The translations under genes and the position numbers were made by a program. DNA of 64,000 nt from Carpediemonas membranifera (Eukaryota; Fornicata): NCBI GenBank assembly GCA_019828565.1, contig JAHDYR010000015.1, positions 744,001 through 808,000 on the forward strand. Direction: 5' to 3'. The notes beneath the pieces were generated by a model, which saw only the letters and a program-made list of their open reading frames with translations, was not told the origin of the DNA and did not search any database. Each line of letters starts with the position of its first letter. Positions within the stretch are counted from its first letter, which is position 1. Below, one piece after another: positions 50,919-62,003 of this stretch.

Positions 50919-53900
50919 ATGAGAACCTGTATCGTCTTCTCTGGACAGGCGAATCCAACATTCTTCTCCGAACTACGGAAGATTTACAATGACAGCCAGC
51001 CGTTGACGAAGGAACTTATTGTTCGGGCTGCAGCCGAGCTTCGAAAGCAATGTGATGATTACACACGGCATTTCGGCAAGCAATCCGAAGAATCGCCCGT
51101 ATTCAACGTCTATGAGGGCCTCACGCTTGATCTTATCGCTTGGCTTGAGGACCCCTCCTCGATTGGCGGCGAGGCCGCTCCCCTTCTTTTCGCCGCTCCC
51201 AGCCACCCCCTCATCGCGCTATGCCAGCTCGCACACTTCTCCCAGGCTGTAGAGCTGTCTGGTGAGACTTACGAGGAGTTTGTGAGCCATATCCATGGTA
51301 GTACAGGCCATTCACAAGGCATCGTCACTGCCACGTGCGTGTCCGTGTCCCACACCGCAGAGGAGTTTATTACCAACTCCCTCCAGATGCTGATCTACCT
51401 CTTCTGGCAGGGTGTGTTCTCAACCGAGGACTTCCCCCAATACGACTTCTACACTGATACAACCCGCCTGGCAAGAACTCCGATGGCCACCGTCTTCGGA
51501 ATCACACGTGAAGTGCTCGACGGCATCTTGCACGATTACAACAACCCTCCCAGCGGACCCCTGGCCCCCGAGGACACCATTGCACTCTCCCTGGTCAACG
51601 AGAGCCAACGATTCATCGTAACTGGCACCTACACCGCCCTCAGCAAGCTGAAGGAGAGAATTGACCCAATGTTCTCGAACGAGTTCCAGGACTCCCTCCG
51701 TTTCTCCCAGAGAAAGCCTCGCGGTGGTTTCATCTATCTGCCGATCTCTGCGCCGTTCCATGCAGGCAGCACCCACCTCATGACAGCCACCCACGACCGT
51801 CTCATCACCAAGGTCGCTGAACTCGGCATCGACTTCCCCGCAGCCAATGCCCAGTTCCCTATATTCTCGACGACGTGCGGCACGGACGTGGCCGAGATCA
51901 CCCGCCGCCACAACCAGACAAACATGTGGCCCGAGCTCATCCACATGCAGCTCCTGCAACCCGTGTACTGGGACGTTGCCATGAAGGCCGTCCTTACCCA
52001 CGACTTTACCCACATTCTCGACTTCGGTCCGGGTCGGTTCATCTGCCGCTGCACGGTGCACTGGGCTGCCGGTCACGGCATCCACATCTGCACCATGGTC
52101 CCCGGCGGAGACTCTCGGTCACCCCACATCTCTGTGGGCATTGCCAAGGGCCCCCGGCCCAGGACTTGGCGCAGTTTAGCCCCGACTCTGACTGCGGACA
52201 ACAAGGTGGCCAATCACTGGACGGAAGTGATGAAGAAGCCGCCCGTGATGGTGGGGGCCATGACTCCTACCACCGTGTCAGCCGAGCTCGTTTCTGCAGT
52301 TACCCGTGCCGGCTACCACGTCGAGTTGGCGTGCGGCGGGCTCTCCCGAGAGCACCTCATGACTGGCCGCATCGAAGAGATCCTCTCCAAGGTCAACCCC
52401 GGCGACGGTGTGACCCTCAACATGCTTTATCTCAACCCCAAGCAGTGGGCCATGCAGTTCCCACTCGCACTCGAACTGCTCGACAGAAGCGTCCCCATCG
52501 ATGGCGTGACCATCGCTGCTGGTGTCCCGCAGCCAAAGGTCGCCGCTGAGTTCGTCAACCAGCTCGTTGCCAAAGGCGTGTCGCACGTTGGGTTCAAGCC
52601 CGCGAATGTCAGAGCTATCAGAGACGTCATCGCCGTTGCCACCGCCTGTCCCAAGGCCACCATCATCCTCCAGTTCACCGGCGGTAGGGCCGGTGGCCAC
52701 CACAGCGGCGAGCACTGCCACGAACCCCTTCTCGCGACGTATGCAGACATCAGGGTCTGCAGCAACATCCTCCTCGTGGCCGGCGGAGGCATCAGCACGG
52801 GCGCGGACGCCCAGACGTGGCTCACAGGCGCCTGGGCCGAGCCGTACGGCATGCAGGCGATGCCTGTGGACGCCGCACTCATTTCCTCCCGCGTCATGGT
52901 CACCAATGAGGCAGAGACGGCCGAGTGCGTCAAGGACGCCATCGTAGCCACACCCGGCCTCTCCCACGAGGACGCTGACAACTGGGAAGAGACCTACGCC
53001 GACGGGGCCAAGAGCGGCGTGCTAACAGTGGACTCTGAGCTCGGGGCTCCCATCCACGTGGTCAAGAATCGCGGCACCATGCTCTGGCGTGACCTCGACA
53101 CCCGTCTGTTCTGTCTCCAGGGCGATGAGTTCCTCGCCAAGCTCGCTGAGATGAAGGAAGAACTCATCGCTCGTCTCAACGAAGACTATCAGAAGGTATA
53201 CTTCGGTGTCCGCGACGGCCTGCCCTGCGACGTCGACGACATGAGTTACAAGGCCGTCTGTGCCCGCATGTTCCAGCTCATGGCCCCTAATGGCCGCTTC
53301 ATCCACCCCGATTACGCCGACCGCACCCGCCAGTTCCTCGTCCGCTGCATCGAGAGGTCTCAGGCCCCCGTCCACGGAGGTGAGCAGGCCCCCGCGGAGA
53401 TCGTATGCTCTTGGGTCGATGACTTGCTCGAGGCGCCTGAGAAGCTCGACGAGTTCTTCTGTGCGACCCCTGCACTCACTCGTCTGGGCAACTCTGTGCT
53501 CAGAGTGGACGACGTCGACTTCTTCCTCTTCATCTGCCGGACAACCGGAAAGCCAGTCAACTTTATTCCATGCATAGACAAAGACTTCAAGGCATACTTC
53601 AAGAAGGACTCTCTGTGGTACTCTGAGTGCCCCGAGGCCATCCCAGAGGGCGACGCGGGCAGAGTGTTCATCTTGCTCGGCCCCGTCTCTGCAGCTGGAT
53701 GCACAGTCAAGAACGAGCCCGTCGCTGATGTCCTGAACGGCATCATGGCCCACGTCGCCGCCCACACCACTGCTAAGGTCGCCCCCGTCCCAAAGTGGGC
53801 CTCTCTCAAGCGGACGCTGACTGTCGGCTCATCCGACTTTGATGATCTCGTATCTTCGACCATCGGAACCCCGATTCATGCGGTACTCGACTCCAAGTTC

Positions 53901-56900
53901 ATTGCTAGAGGTAGTGAACGCGTCCAGAACCCCATCATGAAGGCTCTCGAGGGTCACGGCATCACTGTTGAGGTCAACCCCACCTATCTCGAGGTCGAGC
54001 AGGAGGGCAACGTCATCGTCACTGTCGCTATCGAGGACAACGTCGCCAAGGCGTCCCTCCCCTACAGCATTCCCGGCAAGGCTGACCGCGTCTCCCTCGA
54101 CCTTGTCCTTAACCTGCACCCTGATCGCCCACACGCCGTCCTCTCTCAGTGCCCCAAGGAGTGGATTTCCAGCGTCCACCGCTTCTACTCTGCCCTATGG
54201 AATCTCGACCGGGTCCGTGCCACTACGGCGCCCCTACCCAAGCGGGTTTTCAGTGACACGTTTAATGTGACAGATGCCTCGGCCAAGCTCTTCACTGCAG
54301 CAGTCCAGCGGTTGTCTTCGCCCTCTGCCCCCATGGACTATCTCATCGTCGGCTGCTGGAACTCCCTCCTCAAGGGCCTCGTCGCCCCCGAGCTCAGGCT
54401 GAACCTCTTCCGCCTCGTGCACTTGTCCAATGACTTCAACTTCATCGGCAAGCCCCAGCTCATCACGGCTGGTATGAAACTCTTCTCTGAGATGATGGTG
54501 ACAGAGGTCACCCGCCGATCCAAGGGCCTCATCATCCGTATCACGGGTACGGTCGCCCGTCACGGCCAGACTCCCTTCGCCGAGATCGAGTCCGCCTTCT
54601 TCATCCGCGGTGACTACAGCGGAGTGACAGAATTCAACACCCGCCCCGCCATTGCGGTGATGAAGGCCGAGGAGAGCGTACCCCTCCAAACCGGCTCGTA
54701 CACGGTCACATCCCCCTGTGGCATGGCGCTCAGGGCCCCTGTGGAGAACGCCCAGTACTCGGCAGCATCCCGTGACTACAACCCCATCCACACGAACTCG
54801 CTCTTTGCCTCAATCGCTGGTCTACCCGGCTGCATCGTCCACGGCATGTGGTCCTCTGCCGCTGTCCGGGCAACTCTCGAGGCCTGCTGCTGCGGTGACC
54901 TCGCTGTGAGGCCCCTTGACTCATCGCCCAAGCCTCGGGACGCCCCAGGCAGAGTTGCGTACTACCACGCTGAGTTCACGGACATGGTCCGCAACCAGGA
55001 CAACCTGGTGATCGCCATGAAGCACGTCGGCCAGCACAACGGCGCCGCCGTCATCGACATCACCGCCACGGTCGAGCAGACTGGTGCCGTCGCCCTCAAG
55101 GCCACAGCTCACGTCCTGCCGCCCGACACTGCCTTCGTCTTCACTGGCCAAGGCAGCGCCAAGCCCGGCATGGGCATGGACCTCTATGCTACGAGCGAAG
55201 AGGCCCGCAACGTCTGGGACGAGGCTGACCGGTACCTGTTCGAGACGTACGGTATCAGCCTGCTCCGTATTGTGCGTGAGAACCCCAAGGAGCTCACCGT
55301 GCACTTTGGTGGGCAGAGAGGCGCCGCCATCCGCAAGAACTACATGAAGCTGACCTCAGTCAAGATGGTGTTCACCGACGGGAAGTGGGCTGAGCACGAA
55401 ACGCCCCTCTTCCCCGAGATCACCCCAAGATCCCGCGTGTTCACGTACAGGGCGCCCAAGGGCCTGCTTTATGCTACCCAGTTCACCCAGCCGGCCATCA
55501 TCACATACTGCAAGGCCGCTGCCACTGATCTGATGGCCCGCCAGCTTATTGCCAAGCCGCAGTACTTTACAGGCCACTCTCTGGGTGAGTACTCGGCTCT
55601 TGCCATCATCGGGGACATCTTCTACAACGACAGGCTGTCCGAGCTCGTGTTCTTGAGAGGTATGATGATGCAACGCTGCTTCCCTCGTGATGAGAGCGGC
55701 AGGTCTGCCTATACGATGGTCGCGGTCGACCCGAAGAGGGCTGGCAACGGGCTCACTGCTGAGGGCATCGAGCAAGTCTGCGATCTGATTGAAAAGGAGG
55801 CCCACACTGAGCAGTATCTCCTACAGGTCGTCAACCTCAACATCGTGAAGCGCCAGCTCGTCCTCGCCGGCCATCTCAAATGTCTAGAGACCTTCACCCA
55901 GTACATCAACTCTGCCGCCGACCTCACGACTGAAGGTATCACGGCTCACGGCCCTGGAGCCATCAAGACCATCTTCGCGGGCATCCACGACACTGTCGAG
56001 CTGTCCCGGACCAAGTGCACGGTCCCCCTGGTCGGCATCGACGTCCCCTTCCACTCCCGCCTGCTCTCTGGCGGCGTCGCCTCGTTCCGTCCGTTCCTGT
56101 GCTCCCACGTCCGCGAGGACCTCGATGTCACTGACTTTGTCGGCAGATACATCCCCAACCTCACGGGCACACCCTTCAGCCTCGACAAGGCGTTCTTTGA
56201 GAAGGTATACTCTGTCACGTCCTCGCCAGTCATTGCCGCGATCCTCGCTGACTGGGAGGAGAAGTCGAAGGATGTCAAGAAGATCGGACGCGATCTTCTG
56301 ATTGAGCTGCTGACGTATCAGTTCGCATCCCCCGTCCAATGGATCCGCACCCAATCACAGATTTTCCAGACTGCCGGAAAGACTACAGTCAACCCACCCT
56401 GCAAGAGAATGATTGAAGTCGGCCCCACTTCGACTCTGACCACCATGGCCGCCCGGACCTTCGTAGAGCTCGGGATGCCTGCCAACACGGCTGAGCTGCT
56501 CACGCTCGCCACTAAGGCCGCGCCTATCGTCCACGACTACGACGACCCGGATGACGTCGAGGATGAGCCCGAGCCCGCCGCCCAGCCGACCGCCACTGCT
56601 GCGGCTCCGGCCCCCGTCCAGATGCAGATGCAGGCCGCACCGGCGCCCACCTCGCTGGTCGACGCCCCACTGGCCCCCGAGTATGTGATGCGGTGTTACC
56701 TGGCCAAGAAGCTGAACAAGCCTCTCTGTGACATCGCCCCCACTGCGTCGATCAAGGACCTCGTTGGTGGCAAGAGCGCTCTCCAGAACGAGATTGTTGG
56801 TGAGCTTGACGTGGAGTTCAAGTCTACTCCCGACGGCATCGCTGAGCAGCCTATCGCCACTGTCGCATCTGCTATTAAGGGCTACACCAAGCTCGGCAAG

Positions 56901-59900
56901 CACATGACAGAACAGGCCCAGCGGATCTGCTCGGCCAAGCTCCCCGCCGGCTTCTCTGTCGCCAAGGTCCGCCAGACGTTCAAGACACTCGGCCTGCCTC
57001 CCAACCGTTGCGACGGTGCCATCGCTCGCCTCTGCGTCATGGAGCCGGACTCCCGTGTAGACGCCAAGGACAGCACCTCGACTCTCAAGACCATCGCTGA
57101 GGCCTACCTCGCCGACTTCGGCCTTAGCTTGCCAGTCGCTGGGGCCCTCACCGCCGCCCCGATGATGGCAGCCGGCCCCCAGTCCATGCCCGCAGCTGTC
57201 CCAGCCCTGAATGACACTCCCGTCTCACCTGAGTACGTCATGCGGTGCTATCTGGCGAAGAAGCTCCACCTCGCAGTCGCCGACGTCCCCGGCACTGCTA
57301 CTATCAAGAGCCTGGTTGGTGGCAAGAGTGCTCTCCAGAACGAGATCATCGGCGAGCTCGATGCCGAGTTCAAGTCGACCCCCGACGGCATCGCTGACCT
57401 GCCCCTGTCGGACGTTGCAGCTGCCATCAAGGGCTACACCAAGCTCGGCAAGTACATGTCTGACGAGTTCAGCCGTGTCGCCGGCAACAAGCTCCCCCCG
57501 GGCTTCGGGTCCATGGCCAAGGTCAAGAACGCCATGGCCGACCTCGGCCTGCCCGCTAACCGCTGTCAGATGGCCCTGGCTCGCATGGTTCATATGGAGC
57601 CCGACTCTAGAGTAGAGTCTGGCCCGGACTTTATTAAGACTGTCGTCGAGGCCTACCTCGCAGACTCAGGCGAGACTCTTCCAGTCGCCGCGCCTGGCGC
57701 CATGGCTGGTTTCGCCGGCCCTGCCGCTGCGATCGACAACGCGGCCCTCGAGAGCGCCATGGAACGCAACGACGCCTTTGTACACAAGCTAATGGACGTG
57801 TGCAAGGATCACCTCGCCAAGGACGCCGCCCCCCAGGCTGAGCCAGTCGAGGTTACCGAGGACCCTAACTTGGTCAACGAGATGGGTACTGAGTTCGCCA
57901 ATGGAGTCTACCCCAAGTTCAGCGAGGGCAAAATCCGCACTTTTAGGTCCCATTGGAACTGGGCCCGGGTCGAGCTCGAGGCCCTGTTCCACGATCTCCT
58001 GGCCGACCGCAAGATCCTCACTGACACTGCGTTGGCTCAGATTGTACATCACTTCGCCAACAGACACTCGCCTGTGCTCCTCACCAACGCCAGGTACATG
58101 CTCAAGAACTCATCAACTGATGAAGGCAAGAGAGTGCTCACCGCAATAGTGGCTGCCATCGAGCGGGCCGCCGAGTGCCGCGAGGGCCCCGCGTTTATCG
58201 ACTTTACAGCACCCACCAAACCCCTCACCCGCATTACTGAGCAGGGCGTCATCGAGTCGTACGAGGAGCGCCGCCACGATTCCATGGCCGGCTTCCTGAC
58301 AGAGATGAAGGACGTCGTCGGGCTCTATCGTGCCAATGGCGGCGAGGACCTCTCTGAGATGCTCTTCTCCACCATGGAGCAGGCCCTTCCCGGCCAGGAA
58401 GGCCTGCAGTTCGCTGGGATGACGGTGCTCGTCACTGGTGCCGGAAAGGGCTCCATCGGCGCTGCTGTCATTCGCAACATCCTCAGCGGCGGCGGCCACG
58501 TCATTGTGACAACCTCCTCCTTCGACGCCGGCCGTGCCCGCTACTTCCAAGAGCTGTACCAGTCTACGGCGTCCAACGGGTCGGTGCTCACCCTCGTCCC
58601 CTTCAACCAGGCCTCCAAGGCCGACGTAACCGCCCTTGTTGACTACCTCTACGCCCACGATCTCGACGTCGACGCTCTCGTTCCATTTGCCGCCATCCCC
58701 GAGAACGGAGCGACCATCGAGACAATCGGGTCTAGGTCCGAGCTCGCCCACCGCACGATGCTGACCAACATTTACCGTCTCATCGGTGAGATTGTCAAGT
58801 CGAAGAAGGCCCGCAGTACTGTGACCCGCCCCTGCTCGGTTATCCTGCCCATGTCGCCCAACCACGGTCTGTTCGGCAACGACGGGCTCTACTCTGAGTC
58901 CAAGCTCGGCCTCGAGGTCCTCTACAACCGCTGGTCCTCTGAGCATTGGGCCGAGTACGTCAACGTCGTGGGCGCCGTCATCGGCTGGACTAGAGGTACA
59001 GGACTCATGGCCCCCCAGAACATTGTCGCCCCGGACCTCGAGAAGGCAGGTGTTCGCACCTTCTCACAGGACGAGATGGCCCTGTTCCTCACGGCCCTGC
59101 TGTCCTGGGACATCGCTGACGTCGCCGCAGCAGACCCCGTTCGTGCAGACCTCACCGGCGGATTCGTCACAGCCGGCGTCGACATCGCTAAGGCCTCCAA
59201 GGACTCACGTGCCCGCCTGTACGCCGAGGCGGCCACCATCAAGCTGACCCGCCCCGCCAACAAGCCCGAGCAGGCCCTTACCCCCATGGCCGATGTCGAG
59301 GCCTTCGTTGTGGGCCACCCCGACGTGCCTTCCGACGCGGAGCTCGACAGGCTCACCCCGCCCCACCTGAGGGGCCTCCTCGACTTCACTACCGTCCCCG
59401 TAATCGTCGGGTTCGGCGAGCTCGGGCCGTACGGCGGCTCCCACACTCGCTGGGACATCGAGAAGGGCCGCACCTTCTCCCTCGAGGGCTGCATCGAGCT
59501 GGCATGGCTCATGGGCCTCATCACACACCACACGGGCTCCCTTGCGGACGGCAGCAGACATACTGGCTGGATCGACGCCAAGACTAACGAACCCGTCGCC
59601 GACAACGACGTCCCCCGTCTGTACGAACGCGAGGTGTTGGCCCACACGGGTGTCCGCGTCATCGAGCCCGAAGCCCTCCCCTCAAGCTTCGACCCTGACC
59701 ACAGAGTCCTGTTCCGCCAGGTCTGCGTCGAGCAGGTGCTGCCTCCGGTCCCCGTCCCCACAAAGGAAGAAGCCGTGCACTTTAAGGCCGAGCACGGCGA
59801 CAAGTGCGTCGTGTCTACCGCCATGCTCGACGGTGAGGAGACGTACCTCGTCCAGCTGCTCCCCGGCGCCGTCATGTATGTCCCCAAGGCCCTCAGCTTC

Positions 59901-62003
59901 GACCGGAACGTTGCTGGCCTCATCCCCACAGGCTGGGACCCCCTCCGTCTCGGGATCCCCAAGGACATCATCGACTCAGTCGACTCGTGCACCGTATACA
60001 TGCTGAGCGCCCTCGCCGATGCCCTCATTGCTGCGGGGATCCGGGATCCCTATGAACTTTATGAGTACGTTCACCTTAGCCAGGTCGGCAACACGATCGG
60101 CAGTGGCATGGGCGGTCTCAACTCGTTCCACAACATGTTCTGGAACAGACGGACTGAAGTTCCAGTGCAGGCTGACATCCTGCAGGAGACGTTCATCAAC
60201 ACTGTCGGCGCATGGATTAACATGCTGTTGTTCTCGTCAGACGGCCCTATCATCGCCACCGTCGGCGCATGCGCCACAGCTGCTATCTCTCTCGACGTTG
60301 CTTGCTCACTTATTCGGTCTGGCCGCGCCAAGGTTGTCGTGGCCGGCGGTGCCGAGCAGTACGTCGAGGAGGCTGCGGTCGAGTTCGCCAACATGAAGGC
60401 CACCAACGCCACCCGCCAGGACATGGCCGTCAGCGGCAGGGCAGCCAACGAGGCTTCCCGGCCCTGTACCACATCCCGTGCAGGCTTTGTCGAGTCACAC
60501 GGCGCCGGTGCCCAGATCGTAATGGCGGCCGACACGGCTCTCCAGATGGGCGTCCCGATCTACGCTGTCGTTGCCTACACCCACATCGCGTCCGATCGTC
60601 AGGGCCGTTCCATCCCTGCCCCGGGACAGGGCATCCTCAGTGGATGCGGTGAGATCGACACTGGTGTGACCCCCGCCATCCTCAACAGGGAATTCAGAGC
60701 CACCCAGCTCAAGGCCCGGCTCGAGTCCCTTAAGGCCATTTACGAGCCCCAGATCGCCCAGTCCTCTGGCCCTCTCCAGGCTGAGCTCCAGAGGATGTGG
60801 GCAGCCGAGCGGGCTAAGGAACGCCGCCACTGGGGCAACTTAGAGGCGGCCATCACTGAGCCTGGCGTCTCCGCTATCCGGGCGGCCCTCTCTGTGTACG
60901 GCCTCACCGTGGATGACCTCACGCTCGCCTCCTTCCATGGAACTAGCACGAAGGCCAACGACTCAAACGAGAGCAAGATCATCGACTACACGCTCAGGAA
61001 GCTCGGCCGTACTCCCGGCAACAGTCTGCCTGTTGTCTGCCAGAAGTGGCTCACCGCCCACCCTAAGGCCGCCGCGGCCGCGTGGATGATGAACGGCGCC
61101 ATCCAGGCCCTCCTGAGCGGCGTAATCCCCGGCAACCGCAACGCCGACGACATTGACGGGGCTCTCGAGCAGTTCTCCATGCTCCACTACCCCAACGAGA
61201 GCTACCAGCTCGCTGCCGGCCATGCTAAGGCTGCCATCGTCGATTCCTTCGGCTTCGGCCAGGCTGGCGCCCAAGTCATCCTGGTCCACCCGAGTTACAT
61301 CCTCTCTGCAATCCCCGACCGCAACGTGCTCGACGCCTATCGTGTCCGTCGTGCGGCCCGCGAGATTGACAGCCACCATGTCGTCGGAGAGATTCGTGCC
61401 GGCCGCCGCAGTGTCGTCGCAGTCAAGAACGAGGCCCCGTACGCCAAGGACGAGCAGATGGAGCTCTACGCCCGCCCCGACGTCCGAGCTACCTACTCGA
61501 TCGATGAGCAGACATGGACATTCCCCGCTGGCACCAGCAAGGCCCCTGCTGCCAAGGAGTTCGAGCAGCACATCCTCTCATCGACAGACTTCCGCGCCAT
61601 GAAATCAAGCCCAAGCCGCGGTTTTGGCATTGATCTCGAGCCCCTGGTCGGCATCAACGTCCACTCTTCGGCATTCATCAGCCGCAACTACACTGACCGT
61701 GAGCAGGCCTATTGTTGGGCGGCCAGTGGTAGTGGTGTCCAAGAGAGGTTCACTGGCCGCTGGTGTGCCAAGGAAGCCGTCGTCAAGGCCCTCTCCCAGG
61801 CCGCCGGGCCCGATCGTAAGGTTGTTCGTGAGGCCCATGACCCACTCATTGATATTGAGATCGTCACCACTCCCAACGGCTACCCCACCGTCGAGCTGCA
61901 CGGTGCCGTTAGGGAGCTCGCCGCCGAGCTGGGAGTGAAGGATGTATTCATATCCATCACACACAGTGGCGCATATGCCGGCGCCGTGGCGGCTGTCCAT
62001 TAG
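50919..62003 (+). CDS. FAS: Fused type I fatty acid synthase (fungal-type beta+alpha in one chain)
   Basis: One uninterrupted 3694-residue frame that makes long-chain acyl-CoA from acetyl- and malonyl-CoA with NADPH in the cytosol. Domains: acetyltransferase with GHSQG (Ser about 132); FMN enoyl reductase from about 443 (MVGAMTPTTVS); MaoC-type dehydratase YNPIHT about 1290; malonyl/palmitoyl transferase GHSLGEY about 1554. Two acyl carrier domains follow, each with VGGKSALQNEI (Ser about 1952 and 2137). Then ketoreductase TGAGKGSIG about 2505; ketosynthase with VGACATAAIS (Cys about 3117), SFHGTSTKAN about 3340 and TAHPKAA about 3381; and C-terminal phosphopantetheinyl transferase GIDLEP about 3571 and WCAKEAVVKAL. 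All key residues are present. The start ATG puts residue 1 right at the acetyltransferase, so the N-terminal extension known in yeast beta is absent; a missed upstream exon is possible. No introns. Confidence 0.97.
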   Translation: MRTCIVFSGQANPTFFSELRKIYNDSQPLTKELIVRAAAELRKQCDDYTRHFGKQSEESPVFNVYEGLTLDLIAWLEDPSSIGGEAAPLLFAAPSHPLIALCQLAHFSQAVELSGETYEEFVSHIHGSTGHSQGIVTATCVSVSHTAEEFITNSLQMLIYLFWQGVFSTEDFPQYDFYTDTTRLARTPMATVFGITREVLDGILHDYNNPPSGPLAPEDTIALSLVNESQRFIVTGTYTALSKLKERIDPMFSNEFQDSLRFSQRKPRGGFIYLPISAPFHAGSTHLMTATHDRLITKVAELGIDFPAANAQFPIFSTTCGTDVAEITRRHNQTNMWPELIHMQLLQPVYWDVAMKAVLTHDFTHILDFGPGRFICRCTVHWAAGHGIHICTMVPGGDSRSPHISVGIAKGPRPRTWRSLAPTLTADNKVANHWTEVMKKPPVMVGAMTPTTVSAELVSAVTRAGYHVELACGGLSREHLMTGRIEEILSKVNPGDGVTLNMLYLNPKQWAMQFPLALELLDRSVPIDGVTIAAGVPQPKVAAEFVNQLVAKGVSHVGFKPANVRAIRDVIAVATACPKATIILQFTGGRAGGHHSGEHCHEPLLATYADIRVCSNILLVAGGGISTGADAQTWLTGAWAEPYGMQAMPVDAALISSRVMVTNEAETAECVKDAIVATPGLSHEDADNWEETYADGAKSGVLTVDSELGAPIHVVKNRGTMLWRDLDTRLFCLQGDEFLAKLAEMKEELIARLNEDYQKVYFGVRDGLPCDVDDMSYKAVCARMFQLMAPNGRFIHPDYADRTRQFLVRCIERSQAPVHGGEQAPAEIVCSWVDDLLEAPEKLDEFFCATPALTRLGNSVLRVDDVDFFLFICRTTGKPVNFIPCIDKDFKAYFKKDSLWYSECPEAIPEGDAGRVFILLGPVSAAGCTVKNEPVADVLNGIMAHVAAHTTAKVAPVPKWASLKRTLTVGSSDFDDLVSSTIGTPIHAVLDSKFIARGSERVQNPIMKALEGHGITVEVNPTYLEVEQEGNVIVTVAIEDNVAKASLPYSIPGKADRVSLDLVLNLHPDRPHAVLSQCPKEWISSVHRFYSALWNLDRVRATTAPLPKRVFSDTFNVTDASAKLFTAAVQRLSSPSAPMDYLIVGCWNSLLKGLVAPELRLNLFRLVHLSNDFNFIGKPQLITAGMKLFSEMMVTEVTRRSKGLIIRITGTVARHGQTPFAEIESAFFIRGDYSGVTEFNTRPAIAVMKAEESVPLQTGSYTVTSPCGMALRAPVENAQYSAASRDYNPIHTNSLFASIAGLPGCIVHGMWSSAAVRATLEACCCGDLAVRPLDSSPKPRDAPGRVAYYHAEFTDMVRNQDNLVIAMKHVGQHNGAAVIDITATVEQTGAVALKATAHVLPPDTAFVFTGQGSAKPGMGMDLYATSEEARNVWDEADRYLFETYGISLLRIVRENPKELTVHFGGQRGAAIRKNYMKLTSVKMVFTDGKWAEHETPLFPEITPRSRVFTYRAPKGLLYATQFTQPAIITYCKAAATDLMARQLIAKPQYFTGHSLGEYSALAIIGDIFYNDRLSELVFLRGMMMQRCFPRDESGRSAYTMVAVDPKRAGNGLTAEGIEQVCDLIEKEAHTEQYLLQVVNLNIVKRQLVLAGHLKCLETFTQYINSAADLTTEGITAHGPGAIKTIFAGIHDTVELSRTKCTVPLVGIDVPFHSRLLSGGVASFRPFLCSHVREDLDVTDFVGRYIPNLTGTPFSLDKAFFEKVYSVTSSPVIAAILADWEEKSKDVKKIGRDLLIELLTYQFASPVQWIRTQSQIFQTAGKTTVNPPCKRMIEVGPTSTLTTMAARTFVELGMPANTAELLTLATKAAPIVHDYDDPDDVEDEPEPAAQPTATAAAPAPVQMQMQAAPAPTSLVDAPLAPEYVMRCYLAKKLNKPLCDIAPTASIKDLVGGKSALQNEIVGELDVEFKSTPDGIAEQPIATVASAIKGYTKLGKHMTEQAQRICSAKLPAGFSVAKVRQTFKTLGLPPNRCDGAIARLCVMEPDSRVDAKDSTSTLKTIAEAYLADFGLSLPVAGALTAAPMMAAGPQSMPAAVPALNDTPVSPEYVMRCYLAKKLHLAVADVPGTATIKSLVGGKSALQNEIIGELDAEFKSTPDGIADLPLSDVAAAIKGYTKLGKYMSDEFSRVAGNKLPPGFGSMAKVKNAMADLGLPANRCQMALARMVHMEPDSRVESGPDFIKTVVEAYLADSGETLPVAAPGAMAGFAGPAAAIDNAALESAMERNDAFVHKLMDVCKDHLAKDAAPQAEPVEVTEDPNLVNEMGTEFANGVYPKFSEGKIRTFRSHWNWARVELEALFHDLLADRKILTDTALAQIVHHFANRHSPVLLTNARYMLKNSSTDEGKRVLTAIVAAIERAAECREGPAFIDFTAPTKPLTRITEQGVIESYEERRHDSMAGFLTEMKDVVGLYRANGGEDLSEMLFSTMEQALPGQEGLQFAGMTVLVTGAGKGSIGAAVIRNILSGGGHVIVTTSSFDAGRARYFQELYQSTASNGSVLTLVPFNQASKADVTALVDYLYAHDLDVDALVPFAAIPENGATIETIGSRSELAHRTMLTNIYRLIGEIVKSKKARSTVTRPCSVILPMSPNHGLFGNDGLYSESKLGLEVLYNRWSSEHWAEYVNVVGAVIGWTRGTGLMAPQNIVAPDLEKAGVRTFSQDEMALFLTALLSWDIADVAAADPVRADLTGGFVTAGVDIAKASKDSRARLYAEAATIKLTRPANKPEQALTPMADVEAFVVGHPDVPSDAELDRLTPPHLRGLLDFTTVPVIVGFGELGPYGGSHTRWDIEKGRTFSLEGCIELAWLMGLITHHTGSLADGSRHTGWIDAKTNEPVADNDVPRLYEREVLAHTGVRVIEPEALPSSFDPDHRVLFRQVCVEQVLPPVPVPTKEEAVHFKAEHGDKCVVSTAMLDGEETYLVQLLPGAVMYVPKALSFDRNVAGLIPTGWDPLRLGIPKDIIDSVDSCTVYMLSALADALIAAGIRDPYELYEYVHLSQVGNTIGSGMGGLNSFHNMFWNRRTEVPVQADILQETFINTVGAWINMLLFSSDGPIIATVGACATAAISLDVACSLIRSGRAKVVVAGGAEQYVEEAAVEFANMKATNATRQDMAVSGRAANEASRPCTTSRAGFVESHGAGAQIVMAADTALQMGVPIYAVVAYTHIASDRQGRSIPAPGQGILSGCGEIDTGVTPAILNREFRATQLKARLESLKAIYEPQIAQSSGPLQAELQRMWAAERAKERRHWGNLEAAITEPGVSAIRAALSVYGLTVDDLTLASFHGTSTKANDSNESKIIDYTLRKLGRTPGNSLPVVCQKWLTAHPKAAAAAWMMNGAIQALLSGVIPGNRNADDIDGALEQFSMLHYPNESYQLAAGHAKAAIVDSFGFGQAGAQVILVHPSYILSAIPDRNVLDAYRVRRAAREIDSHHVVGEIRAGRRSVVAVKNEAPYAKDEQMELYARPDVRATYSIDEQTWTFPAGTSKAPAAKEFEQHILSSTDFRAMKSSPSRGFGIDLEPLVGINVHSSAFISRNYTDREQAYCWAASGSGVQERFTGRWCAKEAVVKALSQAAGPDRKVVREAHDPLIDIEIVTTPNGYPTVELHGAVRELAAELGVKDVFISITHSGAYAGAVAAVH

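Noticed and set aside
50738..50992. Possible upstream exon of FAS
   Set aside because: Different frame, overlaps the FAS start and does not resemble the N-terminal extension of fungal FAS beta.
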